DNA of 64,000 nt. Origin: Rotaria sp. Silwood1 (Eukaryota; Rotifera; Eurotatoria; Philodinida; Philodinidae). Of the stretch, positions 23,743-35,303 are shown piece by piece. Position 1 is the first letter of the stretch, and each line of letters begins with the position of its first letter. The stretch spans positions 143,090-207,089 of the forward strand of contig CAJNOP010000191.1 in assembly GCA_905250075.1 (NCBI GenBank). The letters are read 5' to 3'. Under the pieces are notes generated by a model, which was not told the origin of the DNA, did not search any database, and saw only the letters and a program-made list of their open reading frames with translations. The translations under genes and the position numbers were made by a program.

Positions 23743-24990
23743 TTATTCTTCATCAGCTATTTTAAGAATTAACTTTCCTTGTGCTTTTCCACTTTTGGAT
23801 TTTTCATAAAGTGAATATAAAGCTTCTACACCATCTTTTCGCCAATCAAATACTGTATCAATTAATGGTTTAACTTTGCCTGTTTCAATATATTTTGTTC
23901 GAATATCATCAAGGTCTTGAAAGTTTTCATTTAATAAATGACGTATATAACCATGATGAGCTGAACCAAAAACAGACCAAAATTTTCGATTTACCAAACT
24001 GGAACCAGCTATAACCAATGTTTTCAATGAAATAATAGATGAGGTATCATCACCAACAATAGTAATAAATTGACCACCTCGTTTTAATATTTTTTGTGCT
24101 GATATCCATTGTTGTTCACCACCAACACAATCGTATACAAGATCATAATTTTGATCTAGAGATAAAAATAAAATAAAATGATAACCTAAATATATTTACC
24201 TTTCAGTTCTTCTCCGAAATCTTTTTCATTATAATCAATAACATGTAATCGATTTTGATCATTATTTGTCTCATCACTTGTTTGTGTTATTGTATATCCT
24301 GGAAAGAATAAACAACAATAACAAAAAAAGAAATTCTATAGAATAGATGGTAGAATACAAACCAAGTTTTTCCATCAGACTAAAATTTCTTTGTGAACAT
24401 GTGGCGGTAACATTAGCACCAACTGCTTTAGCTAATTGAATTGCATATAAACCAGTTGCTGTACTACCACCACAGATTAATATTTTACTTCCTGTTCCAA
24501 TAGGAGGTGAAGCTTTTTTAAACAATGCTTGATAACTGGTGTCACATGCTAAAGGTACAGCAGCTGCTTCTTCCATTGTTAAATTATTTGGTTTCAATGT
24601 AAATAATGATTCGTCTCCACGAACATATTCAGCATAACTACCACCATGAATTCCAAGATCTCCATAAACTTTATCGCCAACTCGAAGACGTTTTACTCCT
24701 GAACCGATAGCAACAACGACACCAGCAACATCAGTACCTGGTGTATGAGGAAATGAATATCGAGTAACAAGTGATAATCTTCCATTTAAAATTTTCCAAT
24801 CAACTGGATTGATTGCAGCAGCATAAACTTGAACAAGAATTTGTTTAGATGATAATTGACGAGGTACAGATACATTCTCGCCAAGCGTAAGAACATCACG
24901 TACATCTCCAAAACCACTTTGTTGAGCAGCTTTCATCACGGAAGGGATACGACTATCATTATTCGTATTATTTGTAGTTGAATTAGCCAT
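23743..24990 (-). CDS. Zinc-independent MDR oxidoreductase (quinone oxidoreductase-like)
   Basis: Three minus-strand exons, 24990-24363, 24298-24200 and 24155-23743, join in phase (introns 64 and 44 bp) to give 379 residues. I start at the MANSTT methionine; an upstream in-frame ATG would add an AT-driven hydrophobic leader. The N-terminal GroES-like half has the INPVDWKI and PHTPGTDVAGVV blocks and GDKVYG. The Rossmann half has the nucleotide-binding GGSTATGLYAIQLAKAVGA segment and A-T-C-S. The zinc-ligand Cys cluster of alcohol dehydrogenases is absent, which fits the zeta-crystallin/quinone-reductase branch. It should reduce quinones or enones with NADPH in the cytosol. Resemblance to plant and bacterial members suggests possible foreign origin, not testable here. 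It looks intact. Confidence 0.85.
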
Positions 24991-26256
24991 ATTAATAAAG
25001 TGAAATCTTAAAAAAAATAACATCAAATATAAAATCTTCGGCATAAAGATGATAAGCTTCATTTCGAAGCTTTTAACAATATAATTTCTTGTATAATTCT
25101 AATTTATCAAAAATAATAAAGTTTAGTGGTCCACAAATAAAACAAGACATCACTTTATCACATTTACATGATTCATATGCCTATGAATCAAAGGAAAAAA
25201 AAAGTGAAAACTTTATCTAGTTCACATAAGGTTCGAAGTACGAGTGCAGTCGTACTTTTTCTCTCGTTTTGTTACTGCGTATGGCAAACAAACATTTAAT
25301 AGAAGAAAAAAATAAAACTATTACGTATATACGTTTATGTTTACTATAAGATCGTTTATCATATTAAATGTAACGAAGCAGTTCAAATATCAGAAAAGTA
25401 CACTACTACATATGAATAATGGATGTGCTAGAATCGAATTTTATTTCAATACACCATGCAACAATATCAAACTATCGTCACATTAAAATTTTACTTCATT
25501 TAAAGATATCTCTAAAAAATACATAGTCGAAATTAACGACGTAATTAAATTCGCTTCTAATAGCAAGCAGACGGTCATTGTAACAGTAATTACTTTTCAT
25601 CAGATCTATCAAGTCAAGAGTCATTTACATATCGTTTTAAAGTAGAAGAGAATATTGAATATCTCTCATTACATATTCTTTGTATCGTGCTACCAGAGAT
25701 ATCTATTGCGGCTGAAAATCTGTCGCTGCTACGATGGTATTCAAAAATATATTTCGAGTTTCACTACTGTGACTGTATGAGCTAGAATTGTTGAGTCTCA
25801 GGGTGTTACATTTATAGATGCTGAAACTCTGGACAAATTAATACAGTTCCGAAGGTTCTGCAAAAAACACTGTCGCCACGATTATTGTTAAAACATCTCT
25901 CGCGCCTCTGCTACATCCGGATGGAAATATCTGCGTGTTCCATCCACACTTGATTATTTCTTAAAAACAGATATTTCGTCAATCATTGCTTCAAGCTTGG
26001 TAGAAATTAAAAAAAATTTAGAGCAACAGAATGAATACTGTACAACAAAAGAATGGAAACTGAAAAAACAGTTTCTTCTTCATCTTTCATTTACATTATT
26101 CATGCATGTATATGTAATTCATTGAAACTCGGAAATGATGTTGAAAAAAGCAAATGATGTTATTATGTGCAATCATAAAACTTCGATAAAGGAAATATTT
26201 TTTAAAGTTTATTAATTAAATTTTTCGAATTGAATATTGATGAAAAAAATTCTTCT
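24991..26256. other. AT-rich intergenic DNA
   Basis: Presumed 5' flank of the MDR gene and 3' flank of the ART-family pseudogene. No domain or structured repeat seen. Confidence 0.6.
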
Positions 26257-26990
26257 CTATAATTCTTTTCGATCGATTAATGTTAAATATATAATAGAAA
26301 TATTATTTATTTTGTCTAATGTTTCAATGTATTGAACACGAAACACGCTACCGATAGCAAATAAAATTTCTTTTTCATCATGAAATATTGAAAATTTGGA
26401 AATATCAGCAAATGGACGAAGATATTCACAATGTTAATTTATTTCAATGCAAAATCTTACTGAAATTACATCATTATTTTTTATCCATGTATTTGCAAAG
26501 TAAAGTGCAATTTGTAATGATTTAGTTGTTGATAAAAACGTATTGATTGATGTAATACTACCTTGAATCTGTTGAAAATATTCATATTCTATTTTAGACA
26601 TATGTTGACGAAGATAGAACTTTTTCTATTTGTTGTTTTTTATATGAATTAAATATGGTTCTTTTGTTTATTTAATTCATGGAGTTGTGCATAAAGATCC
26701 GTAAGAAAATATCTCATTTTAAACATGGCATTGACATTACTTGATCGAAGTGCTTGATTAATTATTTGAAAAAGAAAACTATCACGTGAATACCATTGAA
26801 GAGCAGCATTTGAATGATACATTTGATCGAATGCATCAATTTCAGCAAGAACTTGTTCATTATCCTTATAGATTCGACGACATTCAACAAGCATTTCATC
26901 ACGAGATTCAGTTGTATGTGGAATACAAAGAAAAATATCGATTGTACATTGAGGATTTGTGTATTTTCATAGATCAAATCGAGCAAAACC
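26257..26990 (-). pseudogene. Decayed mono-ADP-ribosyltransferase-family gene (rotifer TPR/ART type)
   Basis: The upstream part (about 26975-26649) encodes a charged segment with R-R-I-Y, A-L-Q-W-Y-S-R-D-S-F and I-N-Q-A-L-R-S, a block I associate with bdelloid proteins that carry an arginine-type ADP-ribosyltransferase domain. The downstream part (about 26620-26257) resumes in another frame with the ART-like features S-I-N-T-F-L-S-T-T, P-F-A-D-I-S-K-F-S and K-E-I-L-F-A-I-G-S-V-F-R. Between them is a stop plus a frame change, and a second in-frame stop (TAA, read on the minus strand at 26436-26434) lies inside the ART part. No start or full N-terminus is present. This is therefore a broken remnant of a large rotifer family. 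Those proteins transfer ADP-ribose from NAD+ to protein residues. Confidence 0.65.
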
Positions 26991-27070
26991 TGTTTTTACC
27001 TTAATTACACTCGCTTCCACTTTTTTCTGTCATCAATTTCTACCCGTAAATTTTTCGATTTCCCTTGTCT

Positions 27071-27164
27071 GGGTGTGGATACGGATGGGGTGTGGGTTGG
27101 TGGGTGTGAGTGGAACTCTTGTTAACTCACACCTATTACCACATCTACACATACACCCACCCCA
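27071..27164. repeat. G-rich/C-rich hairpin, telomere-like (copy 9)
   Basis: GGGTGTGGATACGGATGGGGTGTGGG with a further GGTGGGTGTGAG block is followed by ACTCACACC and CACATCTACACATACACCCACCCC. The spacer is short and the outer ends pair. Confidence 0.65.
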
Positions 27165-28838
27165 AATAAAGACTGAATTCACAAGATAAGTTGCAGATCA
27201 GATACAAGTGGGAAAAGATGTGAATGTTTTTATATATTGAAACAATAATAAATAGTTAACTCTATACTATCTACAATAGCTCAACGAGTGCTGTGTATTT
27301 CGACAATTAATATTTTAAAAATATCCTTTTTCGAACCATAGAGATACAACAAGAAGTCGTTTCATCATCAACTGAGTAATTAAGAAAAAGAACAAATAGT
27401 TGCACTTTGATGACACCAATGAGAAAAGCAAAAATTTCAAAAGAAGAAGATGATATTAATGTCGTGCAAGATAATCTTGATAATCGTGCTTTCGATGATA
27501 ATTATAAAGAAGCTGATCGTTGTCATAATGTAAGATGTAGTGAAAAATGAATGAATTTCCATAATTTTGTCGATAAATATTTGCTCTTTTTTTTGTTTAT
27601 TATATACGAAAATAGTTATTGAAAGTAAAAGTTTGTTACACGAACACACTTTAGCGCATATAGAAATAGGACAAGTGAATTTTCAGGAATGGATATTTTT
27701 TTTTATCGTTCCAGTTCCCGTGTTCACGTCCTGAAATCTCCACGGGAATTCCCGTTCCCGATTCTCGTGGGAAGCGGGACGGGAAAATAGGGAAAAAATT
27801 CATTCCCGCAGTACTCTGTCATCCACACTCGCTGGAAAGGCATGAGTAAATGTTATATTCGTATTCTCTGGTTGTGTGGCAAAATATTGTATAGCATGAT
27901 CAGTAAGTGACAATGCACGATTGGTAGAAGACGAAAAAGAATATGTATTTTCAAATGTCATATCATTCTAATTAATTTTAGATGGACTTCCATTGACACT
28001 GTCTAATGCGAATAGAACTTTACCACGATTTTGTGACAAATTCATTGATAAATAATTGTCAAATATGCAACTATCTCACATTACGAAAAAGTCTCTGACA
28101 AACTTCAACATTAAATAATTAACATTTTAAAAAGCTTTCAAAGACTTAATACTCTTTGACAACGTTTAATCAATTAAATAATTTCACTTTTATTTAATGA
28201 TTAATGATCATTTTGAATATTTTCAAATAAAACAATATTCAACTTACAAAACTAATAAACATAACCATCGATTATAATAAAATCAATTTTCAATTATTTA
28301 CATAAAATATTAATTAGAATTTTTATGTTCGATGTCATTATTTATTTAGAGTGAAACTGTGTTGAGCAACTAAACTAGTCATCGAAACTTTTTAAAATTT
28401 CTTTATTCCATTCCACATCTAAGATATTTCAACAGTGTCATATTCAACATTTTCATTTTATTCATAATTAATTTTTATCGAAAATTATCGTTATGCTTAG
28501 TATAATAAATCCGTTAGTCATTCTCTTCTCTTCTTCAAATGTATAAAAATATTGTCCTCACGTGATCCTACGATAGGAATCTATTCATTTATTCACGTCA
28601 CATGTGTATGAGTAAGACAAACATGAAAATAGAAAATATTTCAAAAATGATTTATCTCCTTATTTCCATATATAGATTCATCATTTAAAAATAGTATAAA
28701 ATACAAGTGTAGATTTGACTAAAAATGGATATTGAGAAATTGTTATGGCAAGCGATTTCTTTACTACGATAATGAATGGCTGAGTCTAGCCCACCTCATG
28801 TCATCACGATGATAAGAGTATTGTATTCTCTTTCGTTC

Positions 28839-28855
28839 TGGTGTGGGTGTGCTGG
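28839..28855. repeat. Single G-rich arm, telomere-like (copy 10, half element)
   Basis: TGGTGTGGGTGTGCTGG without a recognisable C-rich partner nearby; possibly a half element or independent short tract. Confidence 0.35.
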
Positions 28856-29112
28856 TATGATACTTTGATATTTGCTGACAGAATAAAAATGTATCATATG
28901 AAATAGAGAGAATATACGTAACTAGAAAAATACGATGCTACTATTTCTAGAGAATTGATGTAGATAGATAAGTATGAGTAACTGCACGTAATAAAATAAT
29001 CGTAATAAGATCTGACGATTACTAATAAAAGATCTATTGGGTCATGTTTATTTTAAACTGATTATCCTATGTCACTCAACATATTAAATAAAATATTTCC
29101 GAATTGTTTCAC

Positions 29113-29120
29113 TATAAATA
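29113..29120 (+). promoter_or_regulatory. TATA box of the defensin-like gene
   Basis: TATAAATA lies 42 bp upstream of the ATG at 29162, so transcription would start close to the ATG with a very short 5' leader. Confidence 0.55.
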
Positions 29121-29161
29121 CAAGAGCATTTATATACGAGATCAGAACAAAAATCGTTAAC

Positions 29162-29434
29162 ATGGCTCGAACACTGACTGTCGTATTGATTGTCTTCGCT
29201 CTCATATTCGCATTGTGTAGTGTGTACATTTAAGTGAAACATTTTGAAGCTGTCTCTATCTATTTAATATTTTTAGTGATTAATGTTTCTGGTGATAGTT
29301 GTGGTCTACCATCGCGTACATGTGCTACTCAAGGAGTGACCGGATGCATTGAGAAATGCAGAATATGTGGATATGAAAACGGTTATTGTAAAAGAAAATT
29401 TTTGTTTTGGTCAGTTTGTAAATGTGCTATGTAA
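29162..29434 (+). CDS. Secreted defensin-like (CS-alpha-beta) cysteine-rich peptide
   Basis: Exon 1 (29162-29219) encodes a strongly hydrophobic signal peptide. A 57-bp GT-AG intron in phase 1 follows, then exon 2 (29277-29434) encodes the mature part, 71 residues in all. The mature peptide of about 46 residues has eight cysteines. Their order includes C-x3-C (C-I-E-K-C), then G-Y-C and a final C-K-C, the hallmark CxxxC / GxC / CxC pattern of CS-alpha-beta defensins; the extra Cys pair recalls eight-Cys mollusc defensins. A TATA box precedes the gene. An antimicrobial, secreted role is the natural inference. A Cys-rich neurotoxin-like or structural peptide with the same fold cannot be excluded from sequence alone. 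The signal-exon plus mature-exon layout is typical for such genes. Confidence 0.7.
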
Positions 29435-31100
29435 TAATTTATATTCATTTATCTCTTTTAATAAAATATTCCAGCTAAACTCTGATTCATGTTTATCAAT
29501 GTACAAAAGGGTGAAAAAACTAGCGAGATAATTTGTATAAATAGTAGCCAAATCATCGTGAATTATTGATGAAAAAATAAAATAAATAAATGAGATGGTA
29601 CTCAAGATAAAATAGTTTTCTATAAAACAGTATTCAAACGTCAATCTTTAGAAAAAAAAACGGTATTTTTGCGTTTAAACGCATTTTATCAAAACATTGT
29701 TTGAACGCATCTGCTTTATTCAGTTTTCTGTATTTACCACAAAGTTCGAATATTTCTTATATTGATATAATGAATAGATGATGAACTACTGTATTGAATC
29801 ATATAGTTTACTTCTAATCTTCTCCATAATATTGATAAATTTTGAAAACCGGTGAAACAAAACTTTTGCACGTTTATTTTTCCGTGATATATTTAATGAT
29901 GAAAATTGTTTTAGGTAGAAAATATTCATCTAAATTAAACGTGCAAAAAATCTAAAATGAAACTGTTTTTATATAGAGGAGAATATTGAATTTTAGTCGT
30001 AAAATTTTGGTTTATATTCTTTCAGTTAGAAAAAACCCAGTTTATATTAATAAATACTCTATTCAGATTGATCAATGAACAAACTTTAACCTGTTTAAAC
30101 ATCCACTAAAACAAATATCTCCAAAGTTCAGTAAAAAGATAATGAATAAACTCGATGGAAAATATCTATCTGGCTAGAGAAAGAAATAATCTATAATTCT
30201 ATGTTTTCAAAGTGACACGAAGCGAATAAAGATGAGTTGCCTTGTTTGTTTTTGATTTTCCCAATGAATACTTGTGTTAGTCAATCATTGGATGAAATAA
30301 ATCATAATATGGATTTTTGAAATCAATAAAAGGAGCATGTTGCGTAGATTGATGAGTTGCTCGACTCTTCTGTTGCTTTATACAGTTAACGACACTGTAG
30401 CGAAAAAGAGAAATAGACTGTTTCGTTACTGTAGCATTCATTTTATTGTGAACACAATGACAAACTGGAGGAGTATCGTTTCCGCTATCCTCGGTGTACG
30501 ATATTCACAAAACAGTTCTATCACTCCAGTTGTCTCTACTATATATAGAACACGAGTTTATATACGAAAGAAGTGAGAAGAGAGCACAGATAGAACGGTC
30601 AGCTACTGTCGGTCATCAAGTCAGAGCGTCTAACCGCGTTGTGACCGAATGCTCTCACATCAATCAACTAATAGAATATGTACATACGTAGTGATCCTAT
30701 TTATCGGCATAGATACTAATCATTGAGCGAGTTGCCTTCGGTCATAAGACGAATCGACCGGTAAAATTATGAAAAAGCCTTTTTTCCCAATTTTAAAAGT
30801 GAAAATTTGCTTTATTTTCATGTTTTATCCTCTTTTTTAGTTTTTTTTGATAAACAGTCCGTTTCGGTTATAAAGCAAATCCATTAAGAAAAAGTTGAGT
30901 AGTGACCTAAAATAATCTAGATCTCGATTACTCCGTTATTTAAAATTGTATCATTCAGCCGTAGAAAGTTAAACTTCTTTCTAGATAGATTTACTATTAT
31001 TTATATTACTGAGTCATATATCGGTGTCAGTGAGTAATTTTGAGAATCACAAAATGTACATCCTTGAAATAGAATAAATTAATGAAAAATATCTTCATAT

Positions 31101-31172
31101 TGGGGTGGGTGTGTAGATGGGTGGCATGGGTGTGTTTAAAAACAATCTAACATCCACATCCGCACACCCTCC
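31101..31172. repeat. G-rich/C-rich hairpin, telomere-like (copy 11)
   Basis: GGGGTGGGTGTGTAGATGGGTGG ... GGGTGTG faces ACATCCACATCCGCACACCCTCC. Confidence 0.65.
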
Positions 31173-31734
31173 TTCTTGACAACTTATGATTCTTGAAAAC
31201 AGCACAATTGATCAAGCTCAAATTTTCAACATAGATAGAATGCTAGAAAAAAAACAAATACATGTTTGATGAAAACAAAATTTTGAACCAGACTTTGCAA
31301 GTTTTTTTGCAACACGAAAGATGTTCTTAGATCTGTTTAGTGACATATTACAATATTAAGCAAATTTTATCACCTTGTGTCGAAAATTCTTTGAAAGATG
31401 GTTAACTTTGTATCTTAGAAATAAACTTAACATTTTTTCAAAAATCTGATCTTTTTAATAACCTAAACACATAAAGATCCGCATTCAAACTAACGCGTTC
31501 TCGCTTCAAAAACGTTGTAAGTACGGATAGCAAAGTGACAAAATAAAAACAGATAACTTTACCTTTGAAGAATACTTTCGGCGATCAATGATGAAAATTT
31601 AATCTAATTGAACGCTGTTTGATAAAGAATCGAACCATAGCAGAAAGCAGCTTTCTAAAACAATAGCATGTTTTAAAAAACTTCCGAAATCTAATGAAAA
31701 CAGTTCTTTTTCAAACATGTATGTGTATTTTTAT

Positions 31735-31844
31735 GGATGTGGGATGTGAGTGTGGGTGTGGGGTGTGGGTGTGGGGTGTGGGTGGGTGTGAGTGTGGGGT
31801 ATGGTGGTCTTCTTTTCAAAAATACTATCACTCACACCCACATC
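31735..31844. repeat. G-rich/C-rich hairpin, telomere-like (copy 12, long G arm)
   Basis: The G arm at 31735-31803 holds at least six TGTGGG units separated by GG/GT (TGTGGGTGTGGGGTGTGGG and onward), the purest run in the window. The C arm is short (ATCACTCACACCCACATC), so the hairpin is asymmetric. Confidence 0.8.
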
Positions 31845-32893
31845 TGATCTCATCTTACGGAAAATGTCGTAAGCAAGGTTTTTGTTGTTATTTCTGTGAA
31901 GTTCCCATCAAATGCATGAGCACGATTTTATTTTGTTTCAAAAAGCTATCAAGAGGACTAATGTTTGTCACTCAAAAGTACGTACCATACGTACTTTTTC
32001 TATGATGTCAGCAAGGATTTCAGTGCTTCTTTTAGTCACATTCACATCCGCCTGTAGTTTGTTTCGATCAAAGTAATAACAGTTACGTCACCGAATCCAT
32101 TCTGTTAAATGTGGATTTCGTTGCAAATGATCGACCATAGTTCTGTCGTCTTCCGAAGCTATTAAATCTAAATGTGTTAGAATTAATATACATTTTCGTT
32201 CAATAGTCTCTTCATCAAAACGTTTTTTAGCTGTTGAAAAAATGAATTGATATCAATTTCATTCGACTGTATGTCACTGGAGATAACGATTAATCCGTTC
32301 GCGCTGGGTGTTCCATATATGGGACAGTAACATTTTCCTTCTGATACATGTATCAAAGTGTATTCGAAGTTCAGTTTTATGCTTCCATTTATTTGATATC
32401 TTGCTCTGCATTGTTTGCGTGCTATACAAACTGCAGATCGAAGAGAATATTGTCTTTCTGACTTTCGACTGAAAATGGTTTTGTAGCTTCTGGAAGAATT
32501 CGACATTCATAATCGGATCGCCCTAGAGGATAACCAACAGAGACCCCAATGCGCATGACTGCACGACACTTTTCATCAAAAGCGAAAAGCTCCATGGATG
32601 GATGAAGACCTTGCTTCATTTGTAACCACACAATCCTTAGTCCAAAGTAGGAAACAAAAACGCGGTACGAGAGCAGGAAATGCAATGTTGGGTTATACAT
32701 AGCGTCCTACTTCGAGACTTATCATATATTGAAATACTTCTAATGAGAACTATATTATCCATGATGAAGCCCGTTGACTGTATAGGACTTCCAGCAATAG
32801 ACAAGATTGCTTTAACTTTCAGACGCTCAAGCTCTTTCATCAAGTGTAATAAGAGGTACTTTCTCATTAAATACATTCGATTTTCTTACAGAA

Positions 32894-35303
32894 AATAACC
32901 ACGGTACGAAAGGGTTAAAACATTCAATACGCCATAATGATCGAGCTTGTTGATAAGCAGCACCACTTATGATAAATAAACTAAAATAGACAAATAAATA
33001 TTTTTTTAATTACATAATATTCTTCATACAAAGTAAAAGGGAGTAAAAAGTGTTCTGTGAACGTCCAACGTAAAAGAGCTCAATCTCTCTAGCCACAATT
33101 GAATTTCGCTTAAATTTTCTTTAAATCCGTAACGCAAAGATCTCCGTCGCCTTTTACAGACATACTTAAAGGGTTGAAACTCTTCAACAACTTTTTGTTC
33201 TGCTAATCTAACCAGTGTTCCGCATGAGTTCAAGGTTTGCGATCCGAATCGGACTCTGGCATTGAGATCAGTTTTCTCAATCTTTCTTTATTTCCTGGTT
33301 GAAAATAATTTATATGCCCTTGATATTTCACCAATATTCCATAGTTGAGATAATCATATTATCTGATAAAATTTATTCTTGTTTTCTATCTGTTCTTCTG
33401 TATGCAACCTGCGACCTATCTACCATCATTAAATAGACAAAGCACTTTCTATACATCATTGTCTGATGTCAGTAAAAAAAAATCGGTGACGTAAAGGAAA
33501 AAATCATGCTGTATATACAATTTGTTGTTCTACTAAGTTTTCCACACTCTCTTAGAGGCCTTCAAAAACAAACATTCAAAATGCCTTCTACATATACAAA
33601 ATGTTTAGACTGTAGATGCGACCCGATTATAGTAATCTTTTCTACGGATGTCCCAGGACACTCAATTAAGTATCAGCACGAAAGATATAGGATAAACAGA
33701 AGCGACAACACCTACATATCCAATGCTAACACTTAATAGAGCTTCCAGAGAAATCTTGAATAAACATCTAATCGACCCAAGCTAAGGTTAATTATTACTT
33801 ACATGACCCGACTCAAGTCAGACACTCCTTGATATTTTTAGTGATAATAGATTTTTTGAGAACGATTTGTTCTCTCAATATTCCTACATATTCTTGTAGA
33901 CCACTATCTCGTCGAGCTGCATTGACCCATATAAAAATATCTCAATTGGTTTTTTGTAAACTTTCAAAATGAAAGCAATTCTCATGAAATAAATTACCTT
34001 CTAGAATCATCAGTTGTTTGTGATTCTGATCGTGATGGTGTTGTTATACAATGATCCATATTATCATGTATTAATCATAGAACATCATCACCAAGAACAA
34101 ATCCTAATTTTTCAATAAAAATATTTGTTTTATATACTTAATCATATATATATATTTCTCAAAATCTGAAGTTTATACACATGCTACACTTCTCAATATT
34201 GGTACAAGCCTCCATACTTGCTGACGAAATGATGCATTGACTTGACTACGTTCACTTGTTGACATATAGGCATGCTAAACAAAAACTAACAAAGAGTTTT
34301 TTTTTCTTAGAAAAAAAACTAAAGTTACTTGCGAGATAACGTTCAGAAAGAAACTGAAACGAAAATAATATCATCATTAAAGCACAGTCTTTTGCCTTCG
34401 CTTCTTTGTTTTGATGCTGAATGAATGTTCCACCAACAAGATTCGCCTGAAAAAAAAACGAAAATGATTTATCATATTAAACATTTGTTTTTTTAAATTT
34501 ATATTTACTTTGTGCATTTTCTTTTAAGCCGACATCAAAAGGAAGTTTGGCATTCGATGTACTAGTTGATAAACAACTCAAGCACTAAAAGAACAATCTA
34601 TATACATATAAGTTTTCTTTTCTTGTTAAGTTTCTATTAAGCAAAATTGAAAATGAAATGATAGTATAGGGTGTGATTTTTTTTATGTGGCATATCGTCT
34701 TTTTACATAAATTGATGATGATTTTCGCATAAAAAGTAAGATTTTCTAGAAAATAGCAGTACATTCTGATATGAGCTTTTAAATATAAAAGAATTAAGCC
34801 TTTTAACGGAAAGTCTATAGAGAATTATGGTTAGTTGAATAAGCTATTCTTGACCTTTGTTTGTTTAATGTTTCGAAAAGGTCATGACAAAACTGAAAAA
34901 CTTTAGTGTAGCTTTTTTTCTACAACTACGAGATTCGAATATATATGATCCAAGATTAATTATTGAAAGAACAAAGTCTTAAATTTAAAAACTATACCAT
35001 TTGACTACGATAATGTTGAAGAAGAATTGCATGTTCATATAATAATGTTCGAAAAGTTTGTCCATCTTGAGATGCTGATAACTAAGAGGAAAAGAGTCAT
35101 TTTTGTTTCTATTTTTATTTTCAACTTTTATTACTTGTTCAGTTGAAGTTCTATTAACCATTTCTTGCAAACCTCGTACTGATACAGATACACAACTTAA
35201 AAATATATGATCTTCCTAGAAATATATTCATTTGAACAAAAAACAAAATAAAAAATTTTATTACCGTGTGTATAAACTGAATATCATCAGCTTCAGCACC
35301 CAT
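32894..35303 (-). pseudogene. RYR: Decayed N-terminal exons of a ryanodine receptor
   Basis: Exons on the minus strand recall the start of ryanodine receptors, the calcium-release channels of the endoplasmic reticulum. They are: 35303-35265 (M-G-A-E-A-D-D-I-Q-F-I-H-T); 35215-35135 (E-D-H-I-F-L-S-C then V-R-G-L-Q-E-M); 35081-34998 (F-R-T-L-L-Y-E-H-A-I-L-L-Q-H); 34584-34509 (L-S-C-L-S-T-S ... L-P-F-D-V-G-L); 34446 to about 34332 ([16 protein letters not shown]); 34274 to about 34190 (V-N-A-S-F-R-Q-Q-V-W); about 34110-33998 (G-D-D-V-L, then H-D-N-M-D-H-C); and 32980-32894 (A-R-S-L-W-R-I-E). The first four join in phase. Damage follows: about 45-50 residues of the expected receptor are missing inside exon 2, there is a one-base insertion in exon 5, exon 6 runs out of phase, and a TGA sits at 34077-34075 where an Arg is expected. 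Ryanodine receptors are about 5000 residues long, so only a dead 5' fragment remains. Bdelloid genomes are degenerate tetraploid, so an intact copy elsewhere is expected. Confidence 0.82.

Larger units (their letters stand above)
26991..29112. other. Intergenic DNA with a G-rich hairpin and a GC-rich palindromic patch
   Basis: No supported gene. A plus-strand open stretch at 27410-27518 ends in a GTAAGA donor-like site and could be an orphan exon; another coding-like stretch at about 27617-27700 does not join it in phase. At 27710-27815 there is a GC-rich patch of repeated TTCCCG/CGGGAA motifs, unlike its surroundings. Confidence 0.4.
29435..32893. other. Intergenic DNA with two hairpins and coding-like debris
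   Basis: Two telomere-like hairpins are listed separately. On the minus strand about 32088-32700 has coding-like stretches in different frames, including a run of about 50 codons (32088-32240) with I-L-I-L-T-H-L-D-L-I. They do not join into a gene and may be debris of the adjoining decayed gene or of another one. Around 30340-30700 no domain is seen. Confidence 0.4.

Noticed and set aside
30337-30691. Possible solo LTR or small gene near a TATATA stretch
   Set aside because: No TG...CA ends, target duplication or primer-binding site could be shown.
32088-32240. Fragment with I-L-I-L-T-H-L-D-L-I, considered as a GTPase G4 region
   Set aside because: No P-loop or other GTPase motif in reach and no joinable exons.
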